Below are positions 1 to 13,380 of a stretch of DNA of 64,000 nt, one piece after another (the stretch's first letter is position 1; the number at the start of each line of letters is the position of its first letter). The stretch lies in contig CP141131.1 in NCBI GenBank assembly GCA_035236585.1, positions 19,319,103 to 19,383,102 of the forward strand. Direction: 5' to 3'. The DNA is from Warburgia ugandensis. Taxonomy: Eukaryota; Streptophyta; Magnoliopsida; Canellales; Canellaceae. The notes under the pieces are model-generated. The model did not search any database. It saw only the letters and a list, made by a program, of their open reading frames with translations, and was not told where the DNA came from. The position numbers and the translations under genes were made by a program.

Positions 1-94
1 TATGGTTTTTTTTTATCATTCTAGTTCACAAACTTAGACATGATCAAAAGATGCTAGCTTTTTCTGCAACCTTGATCCTAGTCATCCATGGCTT

Positions 95-200
95 CCAATG
101 ATAGCTCCTCCAATTCTTGCAACAATTTGGTGCATTTGGAAAGAGAGGAATTTAAGAATAAAACCGTGCCATGGAGGCTTATTGCTAAAGCTATCAAGAG
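95..200 (+). mobile_element. L1-type LINE relic (C-terminal WKERN motif)
   Basis: One frame reads ILATIWCIWKERNLRIK. Plant L1 LINE proteins carry a similar IW..WKERN..R stretch after the reverse transcriptase. Only this short piece is recognisable. No tail or target-site duplication was identified. It would lie in KNOX intron 2 if that gene continues to the left. The call rests on a single motif. Confidence 0.4.
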
Positions 201-362
201 GAATACTACAATGTTGTTACCAACATTAAAAGAGTTCTAACTATACTCAATGGAACAAATCATTAGGAATTGGAAGGAGATGTGTTTAGGGTGATGGGTC
301 TAGATTGAAACAAGGTGGCCAGTAGTCACCCCCTTCCCTTGAAGCACTTCAAGTGCAATGTT

Positions 363-364
<2 letters not shown>

Positions 365-450
<86 letters not shown>
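365..450. repeat. Compound (AT)n-(GA)n microsatellite
   Basis: About 40 bases of AT repeat run straight into about 45 bases of GA repeat. The GA part abuts the truncated 5' end of the RTE LINE fragment that follows. Confidence 0.95.
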
Positions 451-453
<3 letters not shown>

Positions 454-826
454 TGCATCACTGAAATGCAGATGTTGAGATGGATGAGTGGTAAGACAAG
501 AAATGATAGAATTAGAAATAAAAATATTAGAGGAAACTTAAGAGGAGCAACAATAAGTAACAAGATGAGGGAGAATAAACTTATATGGTTTCAACATATC
601 CAACGAAGACTGAAAACAACATTGGTTAGAAGGAATAAGGCAATCCACGTGGAAGGTTCTAAAAGGGTAAGGAGAAGGCCCAAAAGAACATTGATAGAAG
701 TGGTGAGAAAATATTTAAAATCTTTAGGACTAATGAAGCCATGACACTTAATAGGTGGGAATGGAGAAACAAGATTCACATGACGTACCCCTAATTGGGA
801 TAAAGTCTTGATGATAATGATGATGA
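449..826 (+). mobile_element. RTE LINE, 5'-truncated 3' fragment
   Basis: The translation ([18 protein letters not shown] and what follows) is the same C-terminal region found in the long RTE copy at 25.7-28.5 kb. It ends in the family's CCTAATTGGGATAAAGTC stretch and a short imperfect (TGA)n tail. Only the last ~370 bases of the element are present, joined to a GA microsatellite. One frameshift near 740 shows that it is dead. Confidence 0.88.
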
Positions 827-1029
827 ATTGCACCTCCTTTGATGCTTGGCCCATGCTGCCTTGGCTCTATGGCTCCAGCTCTTGCACACACATGACGCAC
901 CTCTAGGATTGCTTGTCCTCGCCCAAGAAAGGATCGTCCTTTTTTGGTGAGTATATATCTTAGTACGATCAATTACTTACTCTCTACCTAGTAGCCATGA
1001 GTTAATCCCAGAAGAAGATTTAATAGTTG

Positions 1030-1600
1030 CAACTCAACGTGGCCCAAGTCATCAACATCGTGACTTTGCCAGAACAGTACTTATGTGACCAGATCCAATT
1101 TCGCTTGATGACTTGTGTGGAATGCTCCTCAGTCATTAGGCATTTCTTACCAAAGCTACTGAAGGCATTCCAGTTGCCATTGCTCACCATACTACTCAAG
1201 GGCCATCAAAGTATCAAAATAGCCGCTCAAATCAAAGCAATTATCATAGCAACTACAAGAGCATGCAACTTTGGAAAAAATAATAGAAACTCTGGTAGCA
1301 TTGGAAATTCTAGTAACAAGATCAGACACATCCTCCAAGGCATCCTCTAGAACATTCAATCACAACCTTGGATCAGTTGCCAATTCTGCGATGAAGATGC
1401 CCATCTGCCATCAGCTTGTCCTGAATGCTTCAACCTTATATTTTTGGGTAACTATATTTCTTTCTTAGCTTCTAATTCTTCACATGAGTGGCTACTTGAC
1501 TCTGTGGCTAACAAAATCTTGGCCGTCGACATCTACTACCTCACTCTTCACAATGAGCACAAGGGTCCCGGCCAAATCACCATATATTGGTGATGGTGCA
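1030..1600 (+). mobile_element. Ty1/copia relic (gag end and protease start)
   Basis: A CCHC zinc knuckle, CQFCDEDAHLPSAC, is encoded at 1378-1419. It is followed by SSHEWLLDS near 1480-1505, which resembles the copia protease start (WLLDSGA), and then an IGDGA-like stretch. No LTRs were found. This is a broken fossil fragment and its lineage is not resolved. Confidence 0.6.
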
Positions 1601-2020
1601 TGTTGAAAGAACTCAGGAAAAGAAAACCGTATGATCAAGATAAGGGCTGCGAAATAAAAGAAATCAGGAAAGAAAGTCGTACGATGGACAATCCAGTCAT
1701 AGATCGAGATCCAGGGTTTGAGAAAAGGCATGCAGTGCCATCACTATAAACAGATTCCACTTGAAGTGGATTAATGTCTAGAGCATACAAATAAGAAATT
1801 AAAGGAAGATCAACAATGTAGCTACAATGGCCGATGCACAGGTTGGCTTTGATCGAGACATCCTCACGGTCTACACAGATGTGCACAATTTTTTGATAAA
1901 GAGGGGACTTTAGATTAGCAGATTTATGTTCATGTCTGCTTTAAGAAAATACACTTTAATACGTTTTAAGAGGGAAGGGCAGGTGACCTTGGGTGTACTG
2001 CCCTTGAGGTGACTTTTAAG
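1601..2020. other. Unassigned intronic sequence
   Basis: I see no gene or familiar repeat here. Short open frames on both strands show no recognisable domain. Confidence 0.5.
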
Positions 2021-2202
2021 AAGAGGAGCCTTGGTACAACGGTAGAGTTGTCATCGCGTGACCTTAAGATCACGGGTTCAAGGCGTGAAAATAGCCTCTT
2101 GCAAAATGCAAGATAAGCTACATACTATTGACCCTTGTAGTCTGCCCCTTCTCCGGACTCCGCATACGTGGGAGCTTCGTGCACCAGGGCTGCCCCTTTT
2201 TT
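2021..2202 (+). mobile_element. Au SINE
   Basis: This is a nearly full-length tRNA-derived SINE of the angiosperm Au family. It has an A-box-like TGGTACAACGGT, a B-box-like GGTTCAAGGC, then GCCTCTTGCAAAATGCAAG, and the 3' block ending GGGAGCTTCGTGCACC..GGGCTGCCC with a T run. A target-site duplication is not clear. Confidence 0.88.
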
Positions 2203-2209
2203 AACATTT

Positions 2210-3819
<1,610 letters not shown>

Positions 3820-4148
3820 GTAGCTATTATATACAGATAGGTGGGTGTAATATCTTCATGCATGTACATATAGGATCTAAAACAATGCTCAAGAAAAGGC
3901 TTTCAAAAATTAATTGGGTTATCTTACATATTAAGCACTTAGACAGTGAGACTAAAATGTAAAGCACAGATTTTCAAAAAACCCATGAACCAACCTCTCT
4001 CTCGCTTACTGTTATCAGCACCTACATGTATGTATCTCTATTTAACATCTAAAATAAAATCAACAGAAGAATATTAACCAATAAAACAGTAAGAAGAAAA
4101 TTAAGTACAAAAAAACAAAAGCTGCGGTAGATAAGACTGAACAAAAAC

Positions 4149-4702
4149 CTGTTAGATCTTGGAAGGACTGTTCGATCTCTCGACAAGCCATGACAGCCTC
4201 CACAGCATGAACGCGTACATGGTGCTGAAGTTGTTCCTTGAACGAGCATAAAACCAGCAAATATTGTGTCTGCGACCGGAAAACATTAAGAGACGACAAA
4301 AACCAAAGTATCTTATGTAAGAAAAGAAAAAAATATTAGAAAAAGAAGAGAGAGAGAGAGAGAGAAGGTATATACGAGGAAGTTATCAAGCTCTTGCTTG
4401 TCTTGTGGAGAGAGGATTCGCTGCTGTTGCTGCGCCAGAGACTGATAAGATCTAAGGAGATGGTGAGACTGGGCCAACTGGGCATCGATCAAAGGAAAAT
4501 GATCAATCGGAGTTGCAACTCGGAGACACCCAATATGCGCTGCCAGGAGCTGTTCATATAGTGGGTGACCCACAATCTCAGCTTTCATCTGCCGTTGTTG
4601 GTGGTGATTGTGGTCTTGATCACTGGGTCCCACGCCACTACCCACTAATCCCATGCCCATCCCCATCCCCATCGACATGTCCAATCCCCCTTGTTCTTGC
4701 AT
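4149..4702 (-). CDS. KNAT7: Class II KNOX homeobox protein, KNAT7-like, exons 1-2 (partial gene)
   Basis: Class II KNOX proteins are TALE homeodomain transcription factors. KNAT7 represses secondary-wall and lignin programmes in Arabidopsis. Exon 1 is 4376-4702 (109 codons) and exon 2 is 4149-4269 (40 codons plus 1 base), separated by a 106-bp GT-AG intron. The start is the ATG at 4700-4702, giving MQEQGG as in KNAT7-type proteins. An (MG)n run and a His/Gln-rich stretch follow, then the KNOX1 domain ([33 protein letters not shown]). Exon 2 supplies [17 protein letters not shown] and [13 protein letters not shown], the start of KNOX2. The LLRSY and MACREIE forms favour KNAT7 over KNAT3/4/5. 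Exon 2 ends in phase 1. ELK and homeodomain exons are not seen in 1-4148, so the gene continues to the left through a long intron or is cut. Family call firm, orthologue call good. Confidence 0.9.
4270..4375 (-). other. KNOX intron 1
   Basis: This is a compact 106-bp intron with donor GTATAT and acceptor CAG on the minus strand. It carries a (GA/TC)8 run at about 4349-4366 just inside the donor. The phase is 0 between DNFL and TQYL. Confidence 0.85.
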
Positions 4703-5450
4703 TCTCTGTCTGTATTTCTATCCGGGTCACTGTGGAGGATGGATACCGATGTAGAGATCATAAATAGATGGGGCTGTAATGGAAGAAGAAAGAACACAAG
4801 ATTGGGTTATGCTGCAGAGAGAAAAAGTGATGAGAATTATGGAAGGTAAAAGGGAAAGTTTAGCGAGGACCACTTGTGCTCACTTTCTCTCTCTATCTGT
4901 ATTTCACTCCGTGCTCTCATTTTGGGTGGAAAAGAAATCAGTTTTCTCGTTACCAGAGAGATCCTTTTATTGGGATCTGAGACTCAATACTTTTTGCAGA
5001 GAGACAGAGAAAGAGAGATTGTTTTGCATTGAAGAAGAAGCTGGTTTTGTTTGTACAGGGAGAGAGAGAGAGAGAGTCTGAAATACGGAATTCTGTAGTT
5101 AAGTTTGAAATTATGAATATAAAAGGTGTGCAGAGAGGATCAGAGAAACTACCGAATCATAGCAAGGAAAAGATGTCGGCGAAGAAAGTCTTTGTGCAGA
5201 CACTCCTGCCAAATCTCTCTCTCTCTCTCTCCTTCCTTTGCCTGCCTGCCTGCCTACTCTCTCTCTCTCGCTACTTTCAGCCTAAACTAACCTCAGAGAG
5301 AGGGTGTGAGTTAACTTGGAATATGGGGATTCTCTCTCTCTCTCTCTCAGTTTTTGGATTTTCTCTCTTTGATTCCTTCTTCTTTTCTCTTTTACTCAAG
5401 CCGACTGAGCGGATGGTAGCTACAAGTACAACTCACCTCTCTCTCTAGAA
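4703..5450 (-). promoter_or_regulatory. KNOX leader / proximal promoter, rich in GA-TC runs
   Basis: The ~750 bases upstream of the KNOX start codon are purine/pyrimidine biased. They hold repeated TC/GA runs near 5059-5076, 5215-5232, 5259-5270, 5330-5348 and 5437-5447. This resembles the pyrimidine-rich 5' leaders of many plant genes. No TATA box or start site was fixed. That the transcribed leader spans part of this stretch is inference. Confidence 0.5.
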
Positions 5451-8400
5451 TTTTTTTAATTATGAAATTTACAAGGCCACCTACCAATTTTTATCAAGGA
5501 ATAAGATAAGGCTTAATATTGTTAAAAGAGACCACTAAATGTTAGAAACAATTTTTTGTAGTCAAAATCATTAATTTGGCGGGCCCCTAGTAGCTAGAAT
5601 GGTCCCAAAGATCTCCTCCATTAAATAATCAACATTATGAAATGAGTGATTACCAAAATTCAAAATTAAATGTAATCATCTCTAATTCGTGCATCATGGA
5701 GAAATTATAAGCATCGGCAAATACAAAGCTTTAAATTATAGCTAAAAGGTACATGTGGGGCTCAGATATTTGGTGATCCAAACCATTCATCCATCTTCTA
5801 CGCAGCACCTTAAGTGCTTAATCTTCAAATGATTAAGAATTTAAGGCTGCAGTGTCTTATTTTATTTTATGAACGACAAATTTTCTACATTAAACTGACC
5901 AGAAATGATTAAAATCATCTAACGGAGAAGATTTTTGGTACCTGGCCTATCTAGATTATTAGATGACGACAACTCTATCATTAGGCCAAGGTTCTCTTTC
6001 TAAAATGACAGCTTGGTGCACAAAACTCTTGCATCGTAAGAGACTGTTTCCACTCCTAGAACCCGTGACCTATAGCCTATTTAGAATATGATTTACCCAC
6101 CCCCACGTAGCTACCTTGCTTGCACTCTTAGCTATTCCCCTGAGCAGGTACAATTGTATCAGCTATGCACCATGTACAATGGGAAGCTTCTTTGACTTAT
6201 CAGCTCATATTTCCTTCCAAAATGATCTAAATAATTAAGAAAATCCTTAATTTCTCTATCGAAAAATTGCATATTATTGTAGTATGAGAGTGTCAGACAA
6301 TATATACATCTTTAATGCGCCTTCTTGCTCTCGTGTTATACACCACCAACTTCTGTACACATCTTTTAATATTTCTATTTTTTTTCCTTTTTTTTTTTTT
6401 TTTGAATGGTTTCTGCAAGAAGCAGGACGTGTACCATGTTAAACACGATTATGCATGCTTGAGACAGACTTTATATAATGAACGTAAAAGGGAAGTTTCT
6501 TTCTTCGGCATCTGTGAGTGCCCTCGACTCAAATTTATTCCATATATGGGAATAATTTCACTGATTCCATTGGTTGTCTGGTCCCACGTCAAATGAACGT
6601 TCTTAACCACTTGATGATTAGCAAGAAGCGTCTTTTTTTTATTTTATTTATAGGAATTGATTTTAAAAATAGATCTGGATCGTTGTTGGTGTTGGTTGAT
6701 TAGTCCCTGATGGAGCAACAAAATCTTTCTGTTCACACAGCAACAAACATTCTCTTAAGACGTGGTGGTGGCCTAGTAACCAATGAATTCCTATTCTCCC
6801 ATTACTGCCAACCTATTTTAGTTGGTTAATATATTATTTTACATAAATAAAATAGTACTTTTGCTAGAACCGTCCGATCATTTTGATCTTTTGGGATAGA
6901 TACGGGGAAATCAAATCTATCAATAAAAGATGAGGTCACCGAGGCATCACGGATCGCATCTATTTGAGGAATGTAGGGTGCTTGCACATTGGGAAGTTAA
7001 GGGGGTGTGTGTGATTTACCAGTAATAATAAAAAAATATTTGGAGCACCACACCATGTGGCCAGGCCTTGTGAGCATGAAGTTTTGAGAATATGGCTTCA
7101 TCCATAAACATAATCAGTAAGAAAAGGGTCCTAGACTTGTCTTACTTCATGTTTGGTCTACATCGAATGCCTAATCTGATGGTGATGGATCCAAGGGTCG
7201 GCAAGCCTCAGATACATCACTGTCCAGGCATGATCATGATTGTGATAAGTAATGAAATCAGTTCTGCTTGATGATAAACGTGCTCTCTTTTTATGAGAAT
7301 ATGAGCTTTTCAAGTTGGTGGGACTGACAATTTGAGCCATCTTTTGCTTTTACTCACAGCACCATGGGAGGATTAATTGTCATTACTTTTGCAGATAAAT
7401 AACTGGCCTAACCTATCAACACTAATCTTGTCTTGATTGGATTTTCCTGCAAGCTTCCTCCAATAAGCCCTATTTTGCTTGCCAATGGAATATTTGTTTG
7501 GCATGGGACAAAAGCCATATGGTTTAGCTGTTGATGTTGTGCAAGTTTCGCGATATAGATCCACATAGATTTTTCATGTAAGCTCGGGAAATTTTACTTC
7601 TTCCTTGAACAAGAAAGTGCCTTTCTGAGTAGCTGCACTCTCTAAGAAAAATGAGCCAAAGCTGCCCACATAGTAAAGCAAGAAGAAGAAGTCTACCAAT
7701 TCATGGCTGCTCGTGGCTTTGTTTATCCAAGACTCAAAAGAAAAAAAAAAATTTGTAGCTTAATTTTCTAATTTTATTATCCAAAGAAATTTACAAATTT
7801 TCAATGGGTTCTAACCAATTACCAACAAAAATTTTCTTTTAATTTGGTAAATGTGAATTTAATTTTAAAAACTCAAAATTTTCTTAAGCACTAGAGAGTT
7901 TTTGAATTGTGAATTTAACATTAAAAGGTTCTTAAATGTTTCAACTATTGGGAGAATCTGGTAACTTTCATTTTAAACAAAAGGTGTGTTCCCATTGAGG
8001 GGAAAATCCTGTTTTAAACCTCGAACTTTAACCCTTTATCCAAAAATATACTCAAATCAAGACTATTACAAAATCCCCTATACTTTTTTTATTTTTTCAT
8101 AAATTTCCCAACATTACTGAATTAGTTAACATTGTTCCATCTTGAACTTTTTGAATTCTGCTTTCCCACTTCAAAATAAGAATTTTCCCTTCAAATAAAG
8201 GCATTTGATCTCCAATACCTTGTTTCAAAAGTTGAGGTATATGATCTTGAATGCCATCTTGTATCAGCCCTCTCAAACCCCCCCAATTTGATGTTGTTGA
8301 TCACACCATCGACTTCATCTCAAACCCCCTTCTCTCTCTCCTATCACTGTAAATGTGGCTAGCGGGAAGGGTTTTCGCTCTTTTTCCTTTTCTCAAAATT

Positions 8401-9345
8401 TTTTCTCCTATCCAAGACTGATAAAAAAATTCCGCATAGGATAGTCAATGCTAACTCAAGAAGTTAAGTGCCCAACATTATGAAAAAATAAAAGAATTAA
8501 TACAAGAGTTTTCTAGCAAAGTCATGATTTGAGAATATTCTTGAAAAAAGTTGTAACATACAAGGTTTAAAATAATATCTTTCTATTGGAAATAAGAAGG
8601 GAAGATCATTTTTCTAAAATGTTTGAATAAGTTAAGCCCCTCTTAAATTATAGGAATAGTTTCAATAAAATTTATAACTTACAATGTTGTACTATAAGTT
8701 GTCATGAATTGCTATTTTTTAGTGAAATCTTTTATCATTCTATATATATATATATATATTCCTTTTCCTATGGATGTAGTTCACTCTGGGTACATCTAAG
8801 AAGTTAAAGAGCTTTTAGGCACATGAAATAGAGAATGTCAAAGGGTGAAATAGTTGAGTCCAATGTTGGAAATTTGCCCTTGACACTACAATTAGGGAGG
8901 ATCTTTTCTTTTTAGCATAAGAGAAAATTTACAATGAGTCCCTTCTATTATAGCAGCAGTAGAAGAGCCTCTCCTATACTTAGGTCAAGGGTTCGAGGCA
9001 CGCATGGGTCATGGGTTATCCCTTAAATAAATAAAAAATGTAAATCATTCACTCCCCCCAATCTAATTTTGGATAAAGGGAAAAGCAACAACTTGAATGG
9101 CCAATTAAGTGTATCCTAGGGAAATTCCTTGGTGTGTAGGATCAACTGAGTCAAACTATATATATATATTGGTTGTTCAAGGAGGATTTGCTCATCTCTT
9201 AATTAATAAACACTTACTGATCTCTTATCATACAAGCATCTTTAGTGTTTCATATTAAAAGCTTTCTTCTAATTGCATAGCCTAGGCTTCTTCCGATGTT
9301 TTTCAGTAGCTAATGTATACCAATAACTTAGGTCCCTGAGTCAAA
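5451..9345. other. Intergenic sequence between KNOX 5' end and the TIR element
   Basis: No gene is recognised. Apart from Au SINE scraps near 6.0 kb and short AT runs (8741-8760, 9160-9170), I see only AT-rich sequence. Part of it may be the distal promoter of the KNOX gene. Confidence 0.5.
5963..6070 (-). mobile_element. Au SINE scraps
   Basis: Two short Au pieces lie side by side: GACGACAACTCTATC..GGCCAAGG (the tRNA-like end) and CAGCTTGGTGCACAAAACTC..GACTGTTTCCAC..GAACCCGTGACC. Both are on the minus strand with the middle of the element missing. They are old and rearranged. Confidence 0.5.
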
Positions 9346-10570
9346 GTGCCCCCTAAACTATTTACAATATTTCATTTTGCCACAAAAACTTTTCTTTTTC
9401 CTCAATGCACTCTCTTACAACCAAATAATAATAGTCAATGTTGTCTATGCACTCAGTTACAACCAAATAATAACACGTCAATGTTGTCCACTATACCAAC
9501 AGAGTTGCTTTGCACCATTATATTTCACCTACATGGCATATTTATCTTACACCATTATATTTCACCTACATGGCATATTTATCTTACATGTCTGCTTTCA
9601 TAGTCTATTGTATTGATGTGGAAGCTCAATAATCTAACATGGAGTGCCATGCCAGACTTGGACTACTCTCTTTATGATTTTTCCCAATGCATCCATAAAA
9701 TGGTAGCTTGACCATTGGCATTTCTATTTGAAGCAACACTAATATGACTACCAATTAATAAGTTGCAAATGGAAAAGTTTTGACCATTAAGACTAAATAC
9801 AACTCATTAATTGGTAACTTGAAGATCATAAAATAACTCATAAGAGTTTAATGGGGTGAATAAGTTGCATAGAAGCTGATTTAGAGGAAAGTTGCTGAGA
9901 AAATTTGATTTACTAGTTAGTGGCAAAGAATTTTTTGAGAGATTACTTATAAACAACGATTAGTGGATATCAAGGACGTTGTGTATCGCTTCCATAGGAT
10001 TATTTCTTAGGAGGAAGGCTAGAGCATGAAGGAGGAGGTGAAGAAGAAGCTTTTACAGATGTAGTGGAATGTCCAACTATTTGTTGCCAGAAATTGGATC
10101 ACTGTTTGGGTTCCATCCAATACCCAAATTCAAACATTTTTCTTAATGCATGCCTATGTATTTTCATGAAGATCCAAAAGTCTCTTCTTTTGATGTATTT
10201 ATGTTAATTTTTGGGTTGATATCGTGGTTTAAATCTTGAATATTGGTTTAATTTTATGAACTTTCCCTTTATTTCTAGTGGTTTATCATGGTTTAAGTTC
10301 TAGTTAGAGGAAAATAAAGTCTCAAACCATGTTTGGTTTTGGAGGGACGAAGATGACCCTACATCGTTGTCGCATGAGACCCATTTTAATGTTGCATTTG
10401 TCTTACATGTCAACCACCCCAACTGTTTTAGTTGCCATGTTAGACAAAGTGGGCCCCTAAACAGAGATTTTTTTTTTTTTTTAACCTGTTCAAATTAGTT
10501 TAGAGCATTGATTGAGGCAATTGAAAATTTAAGGGCAAAACTAAAACATCAATCATAATTTGGGAGGCAC
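9346..10570. mobile_element. Possible non-autonomous DNA transposon with terminal inverted repeats
   Basis: The left end, GTGCCCCCTAAACTAT..CATTTTGCC, matches the reverse complement of the right end, GTGCCTCCCAAATTAT..AGTTTTGCC, at roughly 70% over ~45 bases. The 1.2 kb between has no transposase-like frame. No target-site duplication was found, so the superfamily is open (Mutator-like possible). Confidence 0.4.
9414..9588. repeat. Two adjacent short tandem duplications
   Basis: A unit of about 48 bases (TTACAACCAAATAATAA..GTCAATGTTGTC) occurs twice at 9414-9490. A 38-base unit (CACCATTATATTTCACC..ATATTTATCTTA) then occurs twice at about 9515-9588. The second pair is nearly perfect, so it is young. 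Confidence 0.85.
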
Positions 10571-11593
10571 AGTTATCCTTTTGCCAATACCATATAAGGA
10601 GATAAGGTTTGAATAAATATGCTTATATAGTTTTTTTTTCTTTTAAATTTTTTGTGAAGCTTTGTTATATAGACATAAGCCATTCATTATATTTAGAATA
10701 CATAGAATGGCTAGAGATTGCATATTTATTGAATGCTTTTAGCCTATGCTTTCACGATAAAAAGTGGTAATTATCTGTTCTTATTAATTTTTTCAAAGGC
10801 ATAAATCAAGTAGCTAGACCTTAATTTATATTGGGCTGCTCATTTTTTATACGAAAAACAAGATGAACAACTTAAATTTGATAGGAAAAAAAAACTCTGA
10901 TCGTGTATAAAAAAAGAAAGGATCTGAACTTCTTTCAGGCGCTCAAGACTCTACTATTCAAGGTATGGTATAGTTTTGCGTTTGATATTATTTCCACCAT
11001 GCCCTTCTCTGTCTCTCGAGCTAAAGAAGGAGTGGCATTATCAAGACATGCCAAGGCAATTATTATCGTTGGTCGTAATTAATTCTGGTAAAATCCGTAC
11101 AGTTTATACAGTTAGTGCAGGTGTCTAATGGCTCTAATAAAGAATCCGAGCCGAGCCGTTTAGCCGCAACCATATGGTGGACGTCCATGACGTGTCAAGA
11201 AGATGGTCGAGATAAATGTGGGGACAGAAACTACAGCTGGTAGTTTTGTCGCTTTGTGATGGTCCCCACAGAAAGGGCAAAATCAGGTGCGGTCGCTATC
11301 AATCTGACTCTCGAATTCTCCCAGGACAGGAAAGTAGAGGAGAGAGAGGGTCTGCCATGCCAAAGTCAATCCCCTCACTATTTAATCATCGCCGTCCATT
11401 CTTTATCCATCTCCAAATCATTCTCTAAGAAGACGGGGCCCACCAGACCTAACGGCAAACGATCTGTCGGTGAGAGACGGCGTTAGTTTGGTCCGGAGAC
11501 TAAGCTAGTTTCTGAGCTTGTACGCCACGTTCTCCTCTTACTATTTTTCAAATAAGCAAATTATGATTTTTAGTTTCTTAATTTTTAAAAAAT
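10571..11593. other. Intergenic sequence, nothing recognised
   Basis: No gene is recognised. A somewhat GC-richer block at about 11090-11520 stands out from its AT-rich surroundings. It has no convincing open frame. Confidence 0.5.
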
Positions 11594-11611
11594 AATGACA
11601 CTATTTGATAA

Positions 11612-11820
11612 AATAAACATGTTCAACTAAGACAAAAAATAGCATCGGTTAGCGAGGCAATCAAAGTCGAAAGTAGCAAAAAGGCAAGGAAAAGGCCGAA
11701 GATAAAAGTTATGAAAAAAAAATTAAAAATGTTAAGTCCAAATGAAGCCACAAGAAGAATCGAGGAACAAAATTCATGCGACAAACCTCTAATCAGGATA
11801 AGATCTTTATAATGAAAATG
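11612..11820 (+). mobile_element. RTE LINE, short 3' fragment with 18-bp target-site duplication
   Basis: The sequence matches the last ~210 bases of the RTE family (ACATGTTCAACTAAGACAAAAAAT; CAAACCTCTAATCAGGATAAGATC). It is flanked on both sides by the perfect 18-bp repeat AATGACACTATTTGATAA (11594-11611 and 11821-11838). The insert is heavily mutated, yet the duplication is perfect. Confidence 0.85.
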
Positions 11821-12798
11821 AATGACACTATTTGATAAGGGAATAATGGATCTAGGATAATATTATTCATAGATTGTGACCTTTTTCCTACATATTTTCT
11901 CGGCACTAATAACTCCATTGTTCACGGACAAAGTACATTTTTAGGCCTACATAAAATTCAATCCATTAATCTGGCAGATAATGAAAAGCTCATCCCGTCA
12001 TCGCTACTTTTGTCTTTATTAGACATTCATAGAGCTTTCGTTAAAAAAAAGAAGAAAAAAAAGAACCGTTGATGTAGGACTATTGGCTGATTTTTTTTCA
12101 TTGAATTATAGTTTGTTCATTTTAGCTGTTAATAGTATGCAAGCTTATCTTTTTCTAATGGTGGATTCACAAAAGTACCACTTTCACCTACACCCTTTGA
12201 GGAGCCTCAAACTTGTGACTCTTATGATGGAGGTCCACACTTGTGCCGCTGCACCGCAACCATGCACACCCAATTATATGCAAGTTTATGCATATGAATG
12301 TACAAGTGCAAAGAATAATGAGAAGAAGTGCACACACTTCTCTCAGCAAGAAGTGCAAATCAATGAGTGCTAGTAGGCAATTTTTCTTCTAACTTTATGT
12401 TTATGGTTAAAAGGAAAATCCATGTCCCGCAAAAAATAAGAGACGGTGCTTATTAATTTGTACTTCTTGCTCAAGCCACACAGGGCTTGGTATACTTGTA
12501 TATTGACCGGGAAAGTGCCTTGCTTGCTAGTTGGACTCTAAAAATGATTCACACGCGAATAAACAGGTGTAATCCGTGAGACGAGCTATGGTTAAACAAC
12601 TTCAAAAGTACTCACAGCGGGTATAAAATCAGCATATGCAAATACTTTTATTCGTGATTTATTATCCCTATGCTAATTGGACAAGGAAACATAGGGTTAG
12701 GTTGGTCTAGGTGCACGTACTTGTTTTGAGTGTCTATTTATTTTTTATTGGCATTTATGGATTAGAGCACTTATGCATTACGGGACCACTTTGTAAAT

Positions 12799-12950
12799 AG
12801 GGCACCTCCACTGCATATGCGAAGTTCAGAGAAAGGGTGGACCACAAGGGTCTATAGTATATAGTCTTGTATTTTTGCAAGAGGTCATTTTCATGGCTTA
12901 AATTCATGACCTCAAGGTCACACAACGACAACTCTACTCTAACCTTAAGG
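12799..12950 (-). mobile_element. Au SINE, degenerate
   Basis: It carries the Au blocks GGTGGACCACAAGGGTCTATAG, TTTTTGCAAGAGG and GACCTCAAGGTCACAC..CGACAACTC. It is more diverged than other copies here and has no clear target-site duplication. Confidence 0.8.
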
Positions 12951-13380
12951 TCATCCAGGACCACTTCGTAAGTACTCGCACGAAATTCATTTATCAAAAT
13001 ATATTGTGTATAAGCCATTGTGGTGTTACTCTCCCAGCCACATGATTAGTATTTTGGTGTAGATTTAAATCATCAGACAGTGCATGTCTCATCCATTGCA
13101 TGATCATAACCGTTCAACCTAGCCAGGCTGTAAATAGATTTCCTCTCCCGACAAAGTAAGCAGGGCGTGGTCAAGAGGAAGCTTTGGAAACTCTGTTTGT
13201 GGACGTCAAATTATCAAACCACGAATTAAAAGTAGCGCTAAAATCATTCGATCCACAACTTTTCTTCACATTTCTCAGACGAATGGGTAGGATCAACCAC
13301 CAATGGTGTGGGGCCATTAAGTTTTCATCTTTCGCTAAAGACGGTTGAGCCGCGGGCATCCGTACTATTGGTTGAAAACG

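Noticed and set aside
2021-2110. tRNA gene (A- and B-box-like motifs)
   Set aside because: The motifs belong to the tRNA-derived head of an Au SINE. No cloverleaf with acceptor stem is present. The same holds for the other SINE copies.
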